Assembly (NCBI GenBank): GCA_024236415.1
Contig: JACKKN010000013.1
Location: 62,001 to 126,000, forward strand
DNA from: Hyphomicrobiales bacterium
GTDB lineage: Bacteria; Pseudomonadota; Alphaproteobacteria; Rhodospirillales; JACKKN01
Direction of reading: 5' to 3'
Length of the DNA stretch: 64,000 nt
Positions 47,801 through 55,002 of this stretch are shown here, piece by piece; the stretch's first letter is position 1; each line of letters opens with the position of its first letter. The position numbers and the translations under genes are program-made. Under the pieces are notes generated by a model. The model made no database searches and had not been told where the DNA came from. It saw only the letters and a program-made list of their open reading frames with translations.

Positions 47801-48982
47801 CAGTTCACGGTGCGGCGCGGCACCTGCCAGCCGGACCGCGGCGTCACCACCGGCTGCGCCGTCGTGTTCCGCAGCGGCGGCCACCTGGGCGAGACCCTGG
47901 AATCCTTCGGCACCGACCCGGCGCCGGCGGCGGGCACCGGCAAGGCGACGCCCGCCACGGGCCCAGAAACGGGCACGGGCACGGGATCGGGCCCGGAAAC
48001 CGTCGTCGGCGTGGCGGGCCTGGTCAAGGTGGAAACCAAGCCCGGCATCTACACCGTCTCGGTCAGCGGCGACCGCATCCGCGTCACCAAGACCGGGCCC
48101 ATGTCGGGCAACCTGCAGAACGCCGGCATGCGCCTGACCGAGCAGGCCATGGGCGGCACCGCGGCGGGCGACTTCGAGATCTACCTGCGCTATGACGGCG
48201 CCCGCATCGCCGGCTCCGGCCTGAACCAGATCGAGCTGCAGGCCACCTTCGAGGGCGGGCCGGTGTTCTTCGTCGTGCGCGACCGCGAGGGCCGGGGGTG
48301 CCACGTCTGGGCCCCGGGCCTGCGCGGCGACGCCCCGGGCGGCACCACGGGCACCCTGCGCATCGTGCGCCAGAACGGGCTGATCAGCGGCTACTGCGAC
48401 ATGAACCTGATCTGGTCCAACCGCATCGCGCAGCCGCTGAAGGACCTGCGCTTCGTGCTGCAGAACAACCTTGGTTCCAACGATCCCACCGACGTGACCT
48501 TCAGCGAGTTCCGCTTCAAACGCCTGGGCCCAGTGGGGGCGGCACAGGCCGGCACGGCCCGGGCCACCGCCACCCAGGCCGCCCTGACCGCCTTCACCTG
48601 GCACGGCATGGCCGAGGACCGGGTCGGCCAGTGGGGCAACGGCCGCCCCGACGGCACGCCCGACGGCCATTTCCGCCTGGGCCTGGACCTGCCCGCCGGC
48701 ACGGCAATCACCAGCGTCGCCGTCTACAGCGCCGACAGCGCCGGCCGGAAGGCCGGCGGCCATGTCTGGCACAGCGGCAATTCCAGCTACTGGATGCTGG
48801 GCCTGGTGCGCGACGGGCGCCAGCTCAATCCGTCCCACGTGCCCGGCCTGGGCACCTTCGCCGGCGCCGTGACGCTGGACCTGTTCGCCAACTCGTCGGG
48901 AATCTTCCGGGCCGGCCAGACATTCCTGGTCGAGGCCACCCTGGGCGACGGCCGGGTGCTGCACAGCACCCTGCGGCTGTAG
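38825..48982 (+). CDS. Giant secreted multidomain protein (3385 aa) with Ig-like, discoidin-like and lectin-like modules
   Basis: Not a recognised family as a whole. A Sec signal peptide (residues 1-25, cut near PAAA/DT) is followed by an Ig-like domain (~25-100) and ~1000 mostly helical residues. A CnaB/carboxypeptidase-regulatory-like domain follows (~1156-1226, GLYELSGLDPGTYPVEVRAE), then Ig/PKD-like modules (~1239-1438), a helical stretch with a Cys cluster (CGEKCPDRDDPCREACVD, ~1555), more PKD-like repeats (~1662-2039) and TPR-like helices (~2052-2275). Next come a discoidin-like domain (~2276-2422), a small beta domain (~2440-2540), module A (~2569-2733), an SUEL/galactose-lectin-like domain (~2746-2849; IRVRTGTYGGNCG, CDGKDRCEYTI, KDYVAVWRC), module B, a near-copy of A (~2869-3034), and a LamG-like domain (~3066-3236). 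It is probably a surface or secreted carbohydrate-binding protein. A GAGGAG run directly abuts the ATG. The next gene starts 2 bp after its stop. Confidence 0.85.
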   Translation: MPVSVNRVVWFLAVLVAWTLPAAADTVLVPDRPRVAVGDTVGITLRADGLPTGVRWLVTRELQLVGSNDSRALVKGVAPGAGRVLADVGGALVQADITVTAKDDKDSDTGLSGPELQRLTSTQRTMAQWMYEARRALAGGEPEGAVAKRFFDKVATLGLDAPMVELNRLKTRLTEVGLADAALGDKFGGGGTPVEKALLVHRRQVTLEAIRGAVRRVAGRFGSDAVGSVFLAKIGKWAVQNPEMFVLAGDIDFSFVGARPEVILALRDAFADIIKTATGLDMVAIDSVATAHGFAELMVYMGIQGRKFADDAMMAMDHGVERIDFANPDSVGTDGAEAVSGRQALMETVLEQAALRYRDSPHEATSRDLAARLESTWNDRRGQTVEPMLSMEMVRHLQKDIVANVDVFTALDVVKKGSKYLRRSNDQITGDLGLGAADPAWAEFARQVDEMAKTATGSDMARFIHDGLARLGAPGLFEMRVVDGRAELDVAPGGAEAFLAKVQEMIWKNVSNGLDTRIAGLTDAFNVRGAAAGPGTPDDLRPERLADTLRMLAAGLEAMKADATPVPVDILRKVSALTKLIEGHAGQRAFALPPAELEKIRELLQDAAAHNDALLLRMGAVVGHIDTWLVRNYDALARKAPAGTALTLADAKIDALNSVLDILDDTTLGALRDRGVIALDLGTDPATGKRRAIVASFPRIAAINQRLNQSILGRLGNNTAFKAFNLAQECDAYYAALTQAATPGEALQNLSAEIFRRRVPGGGAAEALYMGNYLRAGVEVVYMIFPPLAVPEGLYGLAQSMYDAGYRAWWNAELELLIDGLYAEAVFVDGEDGAPHLRSVVYNGNLYARDELLQARAFLLDEGLDQTLANNLRQADPFLQTLEELQKHGAAGEKVVAHFQKQARERWIQIKREFVHHLVEKLEKRRAAEVAEATGKLPALYGELMAAADELAIRDQVEAALAEEWDTGGLTDFGNRLRNAWRTGVWGGPRTESESTRGAVIIMRMREAYRTVLAARDALEADAAGIANRYGLPTQPREQHGQRLLTGIVFLNGHDDHDLAAIRPWKGAVGRITAAVEQELGAIKTQYGAKPDLDSDLDRRTAGWIAVEDLWLRALKTMKVPAVSAASFRRAAETRQASRDKLVREFRARYAGATGTASVRVLEEADGAPPIATAAVTLRVGDEARRADHRGGGLYELSGLDPGTYPVEVRAEGFTSASGQVTVPDPDAAAAPAVPTLRLRRLGGDNLLVEIQVDPADGRIRDRGDEGVARLAAQVTPLADSGRLSYQWVVGAEVLAQGAGVDAIDFRGEGRAGQTVTVDLVVVDEKGREGRAQAQVTVTSIDPLVVTLAPHRAEIGDDESETLEVTAPLDPGVTYRWQVRDGARVLVDKEWDRRFVINGPEYAGRELTVTVDATAPDGRAGRTETRIKVRGPAVASDEPDKDDGGAQRPGRRKSSASDGPDTAAIAAALAAGDWRALSDMQDKEQSREDRFDDVAAYEARLKPIFDALETLKQERLAWALAWKDYVNALEGADWTAWKAVLAAVEKKRTEVALACGEKCPDRDDPCREACVDKSYEFSEACIGDLDDRALAERQLIRRAQKEVHDRVLTLESAGYRSYRHWFEDAEDIAETYALPFPYPDPVVPRLDYRVDCATVDLPTAQKKKGDLTVRVQGPAGNVALGQAVSLTATVQGGKAPYAFAWAGAAGTGATATATVTRPGALEVVVTVADAAGKRGEGRLTLRTAGGRWQVAGAAAQVPYGGTANLAVQGPDLDGGDLRVVWQASPELAFARPTSGPAGTAVTWDRVGEVKLWCEIQKRDGGAYATLGECDQVTVQVAAPAFTLAFDPPDGAGFVGQDVRVLVVAEPPVPDELLDFRWISPESANRLEITPNAGEIAFRLRGTDPTALRVLARVPAHGDEIAQVEGTYTGRSYTVQARVRPPANPPMAWDAATGGLKPAPPGAHAVHDRISLTAELSGGPPPATVRWTWTVNPGTTLGNAQVQNPTVTRSEAGTVEAQVTARDGDGLELGRGQVTVTVVDPSPPTPTGADGEIRRVQADTLATRARAAADGGDLAAAAAAVDELRRLDPAAARPVAAQVAAKASDRGWQAVRDRDFPAALDDLRLARDLAPDNGIVAQRLAEADRFAPAWPRVEAEAARFDGEIAAHKVFTAQKTMLRMQDLQHDMPGGMANPLSRRVMSDFNAALADYNRFIAAQRANHDRLVADGDWAGVLENAAQTRTWELSPAEERNLASSEALARDRLRDERRTAQERGLPPGSRSLAKVTGNKGAQVNLPLRAGTVASLWIWITQPSEVTARGHPDSARIGEVQVFAGGRTVQPGRITAESDYGRGYSAAQAADGVTAYTYLNRGARGWTSALKEPGQATWLRLDFDPPVRPDRVVVTTAPSRPYQVHSLEVLGASGAEPVAEPPPQPARTAPDIAGTWYEDAPGTPHVVQVSQTGDRFTARCSYPSGGGTASWVMEGTIDGRGHLVAQLRHDNMPRSRPGAWQDRDMQLGDDGATLTGRASWSGGGHALTWRREGKAVAEPAKPPLPPGPATTPAPDGLRRTVALSRGWDQFNDPLGQGSVTWGAVTLSSGGIFFSATFELRGARPNHTYVAGVHFFEPPGTQAAVVGSFGGYKVGAERSRIRRESRTATTVGAWDFGKLTTDGRGDARAVFEFPVPARAYHLQFTVRVGACEPARGVTSGCATVFRSGGHLGETLESFGADLPADLPADGAKTAETPPPWGDKTPQQVGTYDGPGIRVRTGTYGGNCGAPFGNVTRHLAQACDGKDRCEYTIDYKVIGDPKYGCAKDYVAVWRCPDDDVWHSAGASPEAGFRKKVVLECAAAAAAATTAGGDGKAAPAVSAGRTAALTRGWDLFDEPLAQGAVTWRAATQAGGGIRFSATLELRGARPNHAYVAGVHFFEPSGAQAAVVESFGGYKVGAKRSRVTRDKRSATTVGAWDFGKLATDAQGNARAAFDFTVPARAYHLQFTVRRGTCQPDRGVTTGCAVVFRSGGHLGETLESFGTDPAPAAGTGKATPATGPETGTGTGSGPETVVGVAGLVKVETKPGIYTVSVSGDRIRVTKTGPMSGNLQNAGMRLTEQAMGGTAAGDFEIYLRYDGARIAGSGLNQIELQATFEGGPVFFVVRDREGRGCHVWAPGLRGDAPGGTTGTLRIVRQNGLISGYCDMNLIWSNRIAQPLKDLRFVLQNNLGSNDPTDVTFSEFRFKRLGPVGAAQAGTARATATQAALTAFTWHGMAEDRVGQWGNGRPDGTPDGHFRLGLDLPAGTAITSVAVYSADSAGRKAGGHVWHSGNSSYWMLGLVRDGRQLNPSHVPGLGTFAGAVTLDLFANSSGIFRAGQTFLVEATLGDGRVLHSTLRL
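46530..47020 (+). repeat. Duplicated ~165-residue module, copy A
   Basis: Encodes the module beginning ALSRGWDQFNDPLGQGSVTW and ending FRSGGHLGETLESFGADLP. It is repeated at 47430-47925, offset by about 909 bp, with high identity at both nucleotide and protein level (for example RGARPNHTYVAGVHFFEPPG against RGARPNHAYVAGVHFFEPSG). The lectin-like domain lies between the copies. Confidence 0.85.
47430..47925 (+). repeat. Duplicated ~165-residue module, copy B
   Basis: Second copy of the module at 46530-47020, beginning ALTRGWDLFDEPLAQGAVTW and ending FRSGGHLGETLESFGTDP. Cys positions and the SFGGYKVGA, TTVGAWDFGKL and AYHLQFTVR segments are conserved between copies, indicating a recent intragenic duplication. 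Confidence 0.85.
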
Positions 48983-48984
48983 CC

Positions 48985-49548
48985 ATGGGCGGCGCCGGCG
49001 ACCGGCTGGTCTGGGAGGTGGACATCCCGCTGGCCACCAATCCCCTGATCCTGGGCGCCTGGGCCAAGGCACTGGCGGCCACCCTGGTCCTCTGCCTGGC
49101 CATCACCGTGCCGGTGTTCCTGTTCGCCGACGCGGCGCAGGTGCTGCCGCGCCTGGCCGGGATCCTGATCCTGGGCATCCTCGGCCTGGGGATCCTGGGG
49201 ATCGTCATCATGGCGGCCGTGTTCGGCAACCGCTTCCGCGCCCGGTTCACCCTGGACGACCGCGGAATCCTGTACGAGGGAATCGACAGTCGCGCCCGCG
49301 CCCTGGCGCGCCTGACCGTGGTCGCCGGCAGCCTGGGCGGCAACCCCCGCACCGCGGGCGCCGGCATGCTGGCCATGGCCGGCGAGACCGTGGGCCTGTC
49401 CTGGGACGACGTGCGCGCGGTGCGCGCCCATCCGCGCCGCCGCGCCCTGGTGCTGCGCAACGCCTGGCGCGACGTGCTGCACGTCTACTGCACGGCCGAC
49501 AACTACGACCGGGTCCGCGCCCGCATCGAGGGCGCGGTCACATCCTAG
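48985..49548 (+). CDS. Small membrane protein with PH-like C-terminal domain, unknown function
   Basis: A 187-residue protein with two hydrophobic helices (~residues 25-50 and 55-80, the second a Gly/Ile/Leu-rich LAGILILGILGLGILGIVIM) and a cytoplasmic beta-rich domain (RFTLDDRGILYEG, VGLSWDDVRAVRAHPRRRALVL) reminiscent of bacterial PH-like domains. It starts 2 bp after the giant gene stop, so it is very likely in the same operon and may serve that protein's export or anchoring. No family name can be given. Its stop overlaps the convergent oxidoreductase gene by 4 bp. Confidence 0.7.
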   Translation: MGGAGDRLVWEVDIPLATNPLILGAWAKALAATLVLCLAITVPVFLFADAAQVLPRLAGILILGILGLGILGIVIMAAVFGNRFRARFTLDDRGILYEGIDSRARALARLTVVAGSLGGNPRTAGAGMLAMAGETVGLSWDDVRAVRAHPRRRALVLRNAWRDVLHVYCTADNYDRVRARIEGAVTS

Positions 49549-50525
49549 GGTTCCAGGATGGTGGACCCGGTGGTGCGCCGCGCCTCCAGGTCGGCGTGGG
49601 CGCGCGCCGCCTCGGCCAGGGGGTAGCGCTGGTTGATCTCCACCCGCAGCACCCCGTCGGCGATCAGGCCGAACAGGTCGGCCGCCGTCTCGGCGCGGTA
49701 GGCCGGGTCGCGCACGAACAGGCGCAGGCCGCCCCGGGTCACGTTCAGGGCCTTGGCCGCCAGGCGCGCCGTGTCCAGGGGCGGTACCGGGCCCGAGGAC
49801 TGGCCGTAGCTGACCATCCAGCCGCGCTCGGCCAGGGCGTCCAGGCCGCGCGCGAAGGTGTCCCGGCCGACGGCGTCGTAGACCACGTCGACCCCGCGGC
49901 CGCCGGTCAGGTCCAGGGCCGCGGCGGCGAAGTCGATCTCGCGGTACGGGATCGGGTGGTCGCAGCCGCGGGCGGCGGCCAGGGCCGCCTTTTGCGCACT
50001 GCCCACGGTGCCCAGCACCGTCGCCCCCAGGTGCTTGGCCCACTGGCACAGCAGCAGCCCCACCCCGCCGGCGGCGGCGTGCACCAGCACCGTGTCGCCG
50101 GGCTTCACCCGGTACAGCTCGCGGACCAGGTAGCGCGCGGTCAGGCCCTGCAGGGTGGCGGCGGCGGCGGTCTCGTCCGCGGTGCGGTCGTCCAGCCGGA
50201 TCAGGCGGTCGGCGGCAATGGTCCGCCGCGTGGCGTAGCTGCCCAGGACCATGCAGTAGGACACCCGGTCGCCGACGGCGAAATCCGCAACCCCGGCACC
50301 CACCTCCTCGACCACCCCGGCGCCCTCCATGCCCAGGACCACCGGCAGGGCCGGCAGGGGATAGGCGCCCGCGCGCTGGTTGACGTCGATGTAGTTCAGG
50401 CCCACGGCGGTGTGGCGCACCACGACCTGGCCGGGCCCGGGGTCGGCAAGGTCCACGTCCTCCCAGCGCATGACGCCGGGACCGCCGGTTTCGTGGATGC
50501 GCATGGCCTTGGCGTGCCGTGTCAT
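49545..50525 (-). CDS. Quinone oxidoreductase (zinc-independent MDR, QOR family)
   Basis: A 326-residue NADPH-dependent medium-chain reductase. GroES-like N-terminal domain with [17 protein letters not shown] and [15 protein letters not shown], then a Rossmann domain with [20 protein letters not shown] (AxxGGVG NADP motif). Catalytic zinc ligands of alcohol dehydrogenases are absent, as expected for QOR. ATG 50525 has GGAGGGA just upstream; the frame remains open beyond it. Divergent from the DAHP synthase gene. It probably reduces quinones or enones. Confidence 0.93.
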   Translation of the reverse strand: MTRHAKAMRIHETGGPGVMRWEDVDLADPGPGQVVVRHTAVGLNYIDVNQRAGAYPLPALPVVLGMEGAGVVEEVGAGVADFAVGDRVSYCMVLGSYATRRTIAADRLIRLDDRTADETAAAATLQGLTARYLVRELYRVKPGDTVLVHAAAGGVGLLLCQWAKHLGATVLGTVGSAQKAALAAARGCDHPIPYREIDFAAAALDLTGGRGVDVVYDAVGRDTFARGLDALAERGWMVSYGQSSGPVPPLDTARLAAKALNVTRGGLRLFVRDPAYRAETAADLFGLIADGVLRVEINQRYPLAEAARAHADLEARRTTGSTILEP

Positions 50526-50652
50526 GGTCCCTCCCTTCCCGGCCCTTCCCTGGCGCCGTGGGGTTTCTGCCCCGCCGCCGGGCATCATACCAGGGCCGCC
50601 GGCGGTCCACATCCCGGATCGCCCGCGGACCCCCGTTTTGGCCGGTCCCGGC

Positions 50653-50661
50653 TGGTACAAT
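50653..50661 (+). promoter_or_regulatory. Extended -10 promoter of the DAHP synthase gene
   Basis: TGGTACAAT, an extended -10 with one mismatch, about 100 bp upstream of the preferred start. The following bases (ACC) continue a pattern similar to the 38739 promoter (TGGTATAATAC). Confidence 0.5.
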
Positions 50662-50678
50662 ACCGGCCAAGCACGCCC

Positions 50679-50733
50679 GAAAACGCGGGTTTTCCTGGAA
50701 AACGGCGGCGAGAAGGCGTATAGGCGTTTTTTT
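50679..50733 (+). promoter_or_regulatory. Leader with mutually exclusive pairings ahead of DAHP synthase
   Basis: GAAAAC (50679-50684) can pair with GTTTTC (50689-50694) around GCGG; the same GTTTTCC can instead face GGAAAAC (50697-50703); and AAAACG (50699-50704) can pair with CGTTTT (50725-50730), followed by more T residues (7 T's in total, 50727-50733). Such alternative pairings ending in a T-run resemble an attenuator, but no leader peptide rich in aromatic codons was found, so the call is tentative. Confidence 0.35.
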
Positions 50734-50760
50734 GCAATGGCGAAGGATACGAGGTTCGGC

Positions 50761-52140
50761 ATGGCCGAGAAGTGGACGCCGCACAGTTGGCGGACCAAAC
50801 CCATCGAGAAGGTGCCGGTTTACCCGGACGCGGACGCCCTGGCCGAGGTCGAGGCGCGCCTGCGCCGCTATCCGCCCCTGGTGTTCGCCGGCGAGGCGCG
50901 CAACCTGAAGCAACAGCTGGCCGACGTGGCCGAGGGCCGCGCCTTCCTGCTGCAGGGCGGCGACTGCGCCGAGAGCTTCGCCGAGTTCCACGCCGACAAC
51001 ATCCGCGACACCTTCCGGGTGATGCTGCAGATGGCCGTGGTGCTGACCTATGGCGCCGCCCTGCCGGTGGTCAAGGTGGGCCGCATGGCCGGCCAGTACG
51101 CCAAGCCGCGGTCCTCGGACACCGAGACCATCGACGGCGTCACCCTGACCAGCTACCGCGGCGACTGCGTGAACGGCATGGAGTTCACCCCCGAGGCCCG
51201 GACCCCGGACCCGCAGCGCCTGTTGCGCGCCCACAGCCAGTCGGCCATGACGCTCAACCTGCTGCGCGCCTTCGCCCAGGGCGGGTACGCCGACCTGCAG
51301 AAGGTGCACCGCTGGAACCTGGGTTTCGTCGCCGACAGCCCGCAGACGGAACGCTACGCCGACCTGGCCAACCGCCTGGACGAGACCCTGGCGTTCATGC
51401 GCGCCTGCGGCCTCAGCGACGTGCCGCAGATCCACGAGACCGACTTCTTCACCTCGCACGAGGCCCTGCTGCTGAACTACGAGGAGTGCCTGACCCGCGT
51501 CGACAGCCTGACCGGCGACTGGTACGACACCTCGGCCCACCTGCTGTGGATCGGCGAGCGCACGCGCCAGCCGGACCACGCCCACGTGGAGTTCATGCGC
51601 GGCATCGCCAACCCCATCGCCTGCAAGGCCGGGCCGGCCATGACCCCCGACGACCTGCTGGGCCTGATCGACGTGCTGAACCCGCGCAACGAGGCCGGAC
51701 GCCTGACCATCATCGCCCGCATGGGCGCCGACAAGGTGGAGGCCCGGCTGCCGGCCCTGATCCGCGCCGTGCAGCGCGAGGGGCGCAAGGTGGTCTGGGC
51801 CTGCGACCCCATGCACGCCAACATGGTCCGCAGCTCGACCGGCTACAAGACGCGGCCGTTCGACCGCATCCTGTCCGAAGTGCGCGGGTTCTTCGCCGTG
51901 CACAAGGCCGAGGGTACCTATGCCGGCGGCGTGCACTTCGAGATGACCGGCCAGGACGTGACCGAGTGCGTGGGCGGGGCCAAGGCCATCACCGAGGCCC
52001 ACCTGAGCGACCGCTACCACACCCACTGCGACCCGCGCCTGAACGCCGAACAGGCCCTGGAACTGGCGTTCCTGATCGCCGAGTCCCTGAAGGACGACCG
52101 TAGCAAGGAGAACGGCAGCGCCGTCGCCGCGGCCCGCTGA
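50761..52140 (+). CDS. aroG: 3-deoxy-7-phosphoheptulonate synthase, class II
   Basis: A 459-residue type II DAHP synthase, the first shikimate-pathway enzyme (phosphoenolpyruvate + erythrose 4-phosphate). Motifs: [15 protein letters not shown] (~residue 65), [18 protein letters not shown] (~residue 105), [18 protein letters not shown] (~residue 225) and [13 protein letters not shown] (~residue 345). ATG 50761 ([15 protein letters not shown]) is preferred because family members begin this way and GAGG lies 6 nt upstream; ATG 50737 in the same frame is the alternative. It leads a run of housekeeping genes, 10 bp before the next one. Length matches the family (~460). Confidence 0.96.
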   Translation: MAEKWTPHSWRTKPIEKVPVYPDADALAEVEARLRRYPPLVFAGEARNLKQQLADVAEGRAFLLQGGDCAESFAEFHADNIRDTFRVMLQMAVVLTYGAALPVVKVGRMAGQYAKPRSSDTETIDGVTLTSYRGDCVNGMEFTPEARTPDPQRLLRAHSQSAMTLNLLRAFAQGGYADLQKVHRWNLGFVADSPQTERYADLANRLDETLAFMRACGLSDVPQIHETDFFTSHEALLLNYEECLTRVDSLTGDWYDTSAHLLWIGERTRQPDHAHVEFMRGIANPIACKAGPAMTPDDLLGLIDVLNPRNEAGRLTIIARMGADKVEARLPALIRAVQREGRKVVWACDPMHANMVRSSTGYKTRPFDRILSEVRGFFAVHKAEGTYAGGVHFEMTGQDVTECVGGAKAITEAHLSDRYHTHCDPRLNAEQALELAFLIAESLKDDRSKENGSAVAAAR

Positions 52141-52150
52141 GCATCGCCCG

Positions 52151-53311
52151 ATGACCGACACGCCCGCGCCCGAGGGGTCCCGCCCGGTTCCCTGGCCCTC
52201 CGATGACCAGGTCAGCCGCTGGACCGACCGCTATTTCGTCAAGACGCGCCTGACCATCGAGCGTTTCGGCGACATGCCGGTGACCTATGCCGTGTTCATG
52301 CGCCGGCCGGTCATCTGCGCGCCGCGGCTGATGGTCGACTGGATGCAGGCCATCGCCGCGGCCCGCGGCGTCGAATTCCAGATCCAGATGAACTACCAGG
52401 AAGGCGACTGGATTGGCGCCGGCGAGCCGATCATGTACATCACCGGCCCGTTCTCCAAGCTGGTGGACCTGGAAACCCTGTACCTGCAGAAGCTGGGCCC
52501 CGTCTGCGTCGCCGCCTACAACGCCTTCACCATGTGCATGGACCTGCCCCGGGTGGCCTTCCTGGCCATGGACGCGCGCCACTGCGCCGGCACCGAGATG
52601 GCCGAGATGATGGCCTACGCCGCCGCCGTGGGCTCGCAGGCGGCGCAGCGCGAGTTCGGCGCCGTGGGCTTCGTCGGCAACGCCACCGACGCCACCGCCC
52701 ACTATTTCGGCAACGATCGCGGCCTGGGCACCATGCCCCACGCCCTGATCGGGTACGCCGGGTCCACCCTGCGCGCCGCCGAGATGTACGTGGAGGCCTT
52801 CCCCGACCAGCCGCTGGTGGTGCTGGTGGACTATTACGGCCGCGAGGTCACCGACGCCCTGGCCGTGTGCCGCCGCTTCCCCGAGCTGGCCGAGGCCGGA
52901 CGGGTCAGCGTGCGGCTGGACACCCACGGCGGCCGCTTCGTCGAGGGCCTGGACCCGCAGCAGTCCTACGCCGTGCTGGACCGTCACGCGCCGCTGGCCA
53001 TCCGCCGCTACCGCAGCGACGCCGACCTGCGCTACCTGACCGGCACCGGGGTGTCGGCGGCGGCCATCTTCCACATGCGCGAGAAGCTGGACGACGCCGG
53101 GTTCCCGGGGGTGCGCATCGTCGCCTCGTCGGGCTTCGACTTCTTCAAGTGCAAGGTCATGGCCGAGATCGGCGCCCCCATCGACACCATCGGCACCGGG
53201 TCCTTCCTGCCCGACCGCTGGCGCGAGAGCTATGCCACCGCCGACATCGTCGACTACGACGGCGTGCCCTCGGTCAAGGTGGGGCGCGAATTCCTGCTGC
53301 GCCGGAAATAG
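52151..53311 (+). CDS. Nicotinate phosphoribosyltransferase-like protein
   Basis: A 386-residue protein of the nicotinate/quinolinate phosphoribosyltransferase fold, expected to make nicotinate mononucleotide from nicotinate, PRPP and ATP. Supporting segments: DRYFVKTRLTIERFGDMPVTY near the start, VSVRLDTHGGRFVEGLD in the barrel, VASSGFDFFKCKVM and the phosphate-loop-like IDTIGTGSFLP near the C-terminus. It is 10 bp after aroG and 17 bp before nadE, and the pair would form a Preiss-Handler-type NAD salvage route. Exact substrate specificity within the family is not certain. Confidence 0.82.
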   Translation: MTDTPAPEGSRPVPWPSDDQVSRWTDRYFVKTRLTIERFGDMPVTYAVFMRRPVICAPRLMVDWMQAIAAARGVEFQIQMNYQEGDWIGAGEPIMYITGPFSKLVDLETLYLQKLGPVCVAAYNAFTMCMDLPRVAFLAMDARHCAGTEMAEMMAYAAAVGSQAAQREFGAVGFVGNATDATAHYFGNDRGLGTMPHALIGYAGSTLRAAEMYVEAFPDQPLVVLVDYYGREVTDALAVCRRFPELAEAGRVSVRLDTHGGRFVEGLDPQQSYAVLDRHAPLAIRRYRSDADLRYLTGTGVSAAAIFHMREKLDDAGFPGVRIVASSGFDFFKCKVMAEIGAPIDTIGTGSFLPDRWRESYATADIVDYDGVPSVKVGREFLLRRK

Positions 53312-53328
53312 GCGGCGCGCCCCCTTCC

Positions 53329-54984
53329 ATGACCGACACCCTGACCATCGCCCTGGCCCAGATGAACCCCACGGTGGGCGCCCTGGACGCCAACCTGGAC
53401 CTGCTGCGCCGGGCCCGGGCCGAGGGCGCCGCCGCCGGCGCCGACGTGGTGGTGACCACCGAGCTGGCGGTGGCCGGCTACCCGCCCGAGGACCTGGTGC
53501 TGAAGGGCGCCTTCCAGGACGGGGTCGAGGCGGCGGTGCGCGCCCTGGCGACCGAGACCGGCGACGGCGGCCCGGCCCTGGTGATCGGCGCCCCCTGGCG
53601 GGTGGACGGGCGGCTCTACAACGCCGCCCTGGTGCTGGACGGCGGCGCCATCGCCGCCACGGTGCTGAAGCACCACCTGCCCAATTACGGCGTGTTCGAC
53701 GAGATCCGCGTGTTCTCGGCCGGCCCCCTGCCCGAACCCGTGATGGTGCGCGGCGTGGCCATGGGGCTGATGGTCTGCGAGGACATGTGGTTCCCCGACG
53801 TGGCCGCCGGCCTGGCCGAGGGCGGGGCCGAGATGCTGGTGGTGCCCAACGGCTCGCCCTACGAGGCCGACAAGCTGGACGAGCGCCTGACCCACGCCCG
53901 CGCCCGGGTGGCCGAGACCGGGCTGCCCCTGGTCTACGTCAACCAGGTGGGCGGCCAGGACGAGCTGGTGTTCGACGGCGGGTCGTTCGTGGTCGCCGCC
54001 GACGGCGCCGTGCGGGCGCGCATGGCGGACTGGGAGAGCGGCCTGACCGCCACCCGCTGGACCCGCGCCGGGGCCGGCTGGACCTGCGCCGAGGGCCCCC
54101 TGGCCCCGGTGGCCGAGCCCCTGGAATCCATCTACCGCGCCCTGGTCACGGGCATCCGCGACTACGTCGGCAAGAACCGCTTCCCCGGCGTCCTGATCGG
54201 CATGTCCGGCGGCATCGACAGCGCGCTCAGCGCCGCCGTGGCGGTGGACGCCCTGGGCCCGGACCGCGTGCACTGCGTGATGATGCCCTCGCCCTACACC
54301 TCCCAGGCCAGCCTGGACGACGCCGCCGACGCCGCCGGCCTGCTGGGCGTGCGCCTGGACAGCATCGGCATCGAGCCGGCCATGCGGGCCTTCGACGCCA
54401 TGCTGCGCGACCAGTTCACGGGGCGCAACGCCGACACCACCGAGGAGAACGTGCAGGCCCGCTCCCGCGGCATCACCCTGATGGCGCTGTCGAACAAGTT
54501 CGGGTACATGGTGCTCAGCACCGGCAACAAGTCCGAGATGTCGGTGGGCTATGCCACCCTGTACGGCGACATGTGCGGCGGCTACAACGTGCTGAAGGAC
54601 GTGTACAAGACCACGGTCTTCGCCCTGGCCCGCTGGCGCAACGGCCACCGCCCCGCCGGCGCCCTGGGCCCGGCCGGCCCGGTGGTGCCCGAGGCCATCA
54701 TCACCAAGCCGCCCACGGCCGAGCTGAAGCCCAACCAGACCGACCAGGACACCCTGCCCCCCTACGACGTGCTGGACGACATCCTGCACGGCCTGATCGA
54801 GGACGAGATGTCGCGCACCGAGATCGCGGCGCGGGGCCACGACCCGGAAACGGTGCAACGGGTCTGGCGCCTGCTGGACCTGGCGGAGTATAAGAGGCGC
54901 CAGGCCCCGCCGGGGGTCAAGATCACCCGCCGCGCCTTCGGCCGCGACCGGCGCTATCCCATCACCAACGCCTTCAAGGGCTGA
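53329..54984 (+). CDS. nadE: Glutamine-dependent NAD+ synthetase
   Basis: A 551-residue two-domain enzyme. The N-terminal nitrilase-like glutaminase (~1-260) has Glu in TTELAVAGYPPEDLVLK, Lys in VLKHHLPNYGVFDE and the nucleophilic Cys in LMVCEDMWFPD. The C-terminal NAD synthetase (~270-551) has the ATP loop LIGMSGGIDSALSAAVAVDA and VLSTGNKSEMSVGYATLYGD. ATG 53329 (MTDTLTIALAQMNP) starts the glutaminase domain. It converts nicotinate adenine dinucleotide to NAD, matching the adjacent phosphoribosyltransferase-like gene. Confidence 0.96.
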   Translation: MTDTLTIALAQMNPTVGALDANLDLLRRARAEGAAAGADVVVTTELAVAGYPPEDLVLKGAFQDGVEAAVRALATETGDGGPALVIGAPWRVDGRLYNAALVLDGGAIAATVLKHHLPNYGVFDEIRVFSAGPLPEPVMVRGVAMGLMVCEDMWFPDVAAGLAEGGAEMLVVPNGSPYEADKLDERLTHARARVAETGLPLVYVNQVGGQDELVFDGGSFVVAADGAVRARMADWESGLTATRWTRAGAGWTCAEGPLAPVAEPLESIYRALVTGIRDYVGKNRFPGVLIGMSGGIDSALSAAVAVDALGPDRVHCVMMPSPYTSQASLDDAADAAGLLGVRLDSIGIEPAMRAFDAMLRDQFTGRNADTTEENVQARSRGITLMALSNKFGYMVLSTGNKSEMSVGYATLYGDMCGGYNVLKDVYKTTVFALARWRNGHRPAGALGPAGPVVPEAIITKPPTAELKPNQTDQDTLPPYDVLDDILHGLIEDEMSRTEIAARGHDPETVQRVWRLLDLAEYKRRQAPPGVKITRRAFGRDRRYPITNAFKG

Positions 54985-55002
54985 CCCGGGGGCCGACGAG
55001 CC

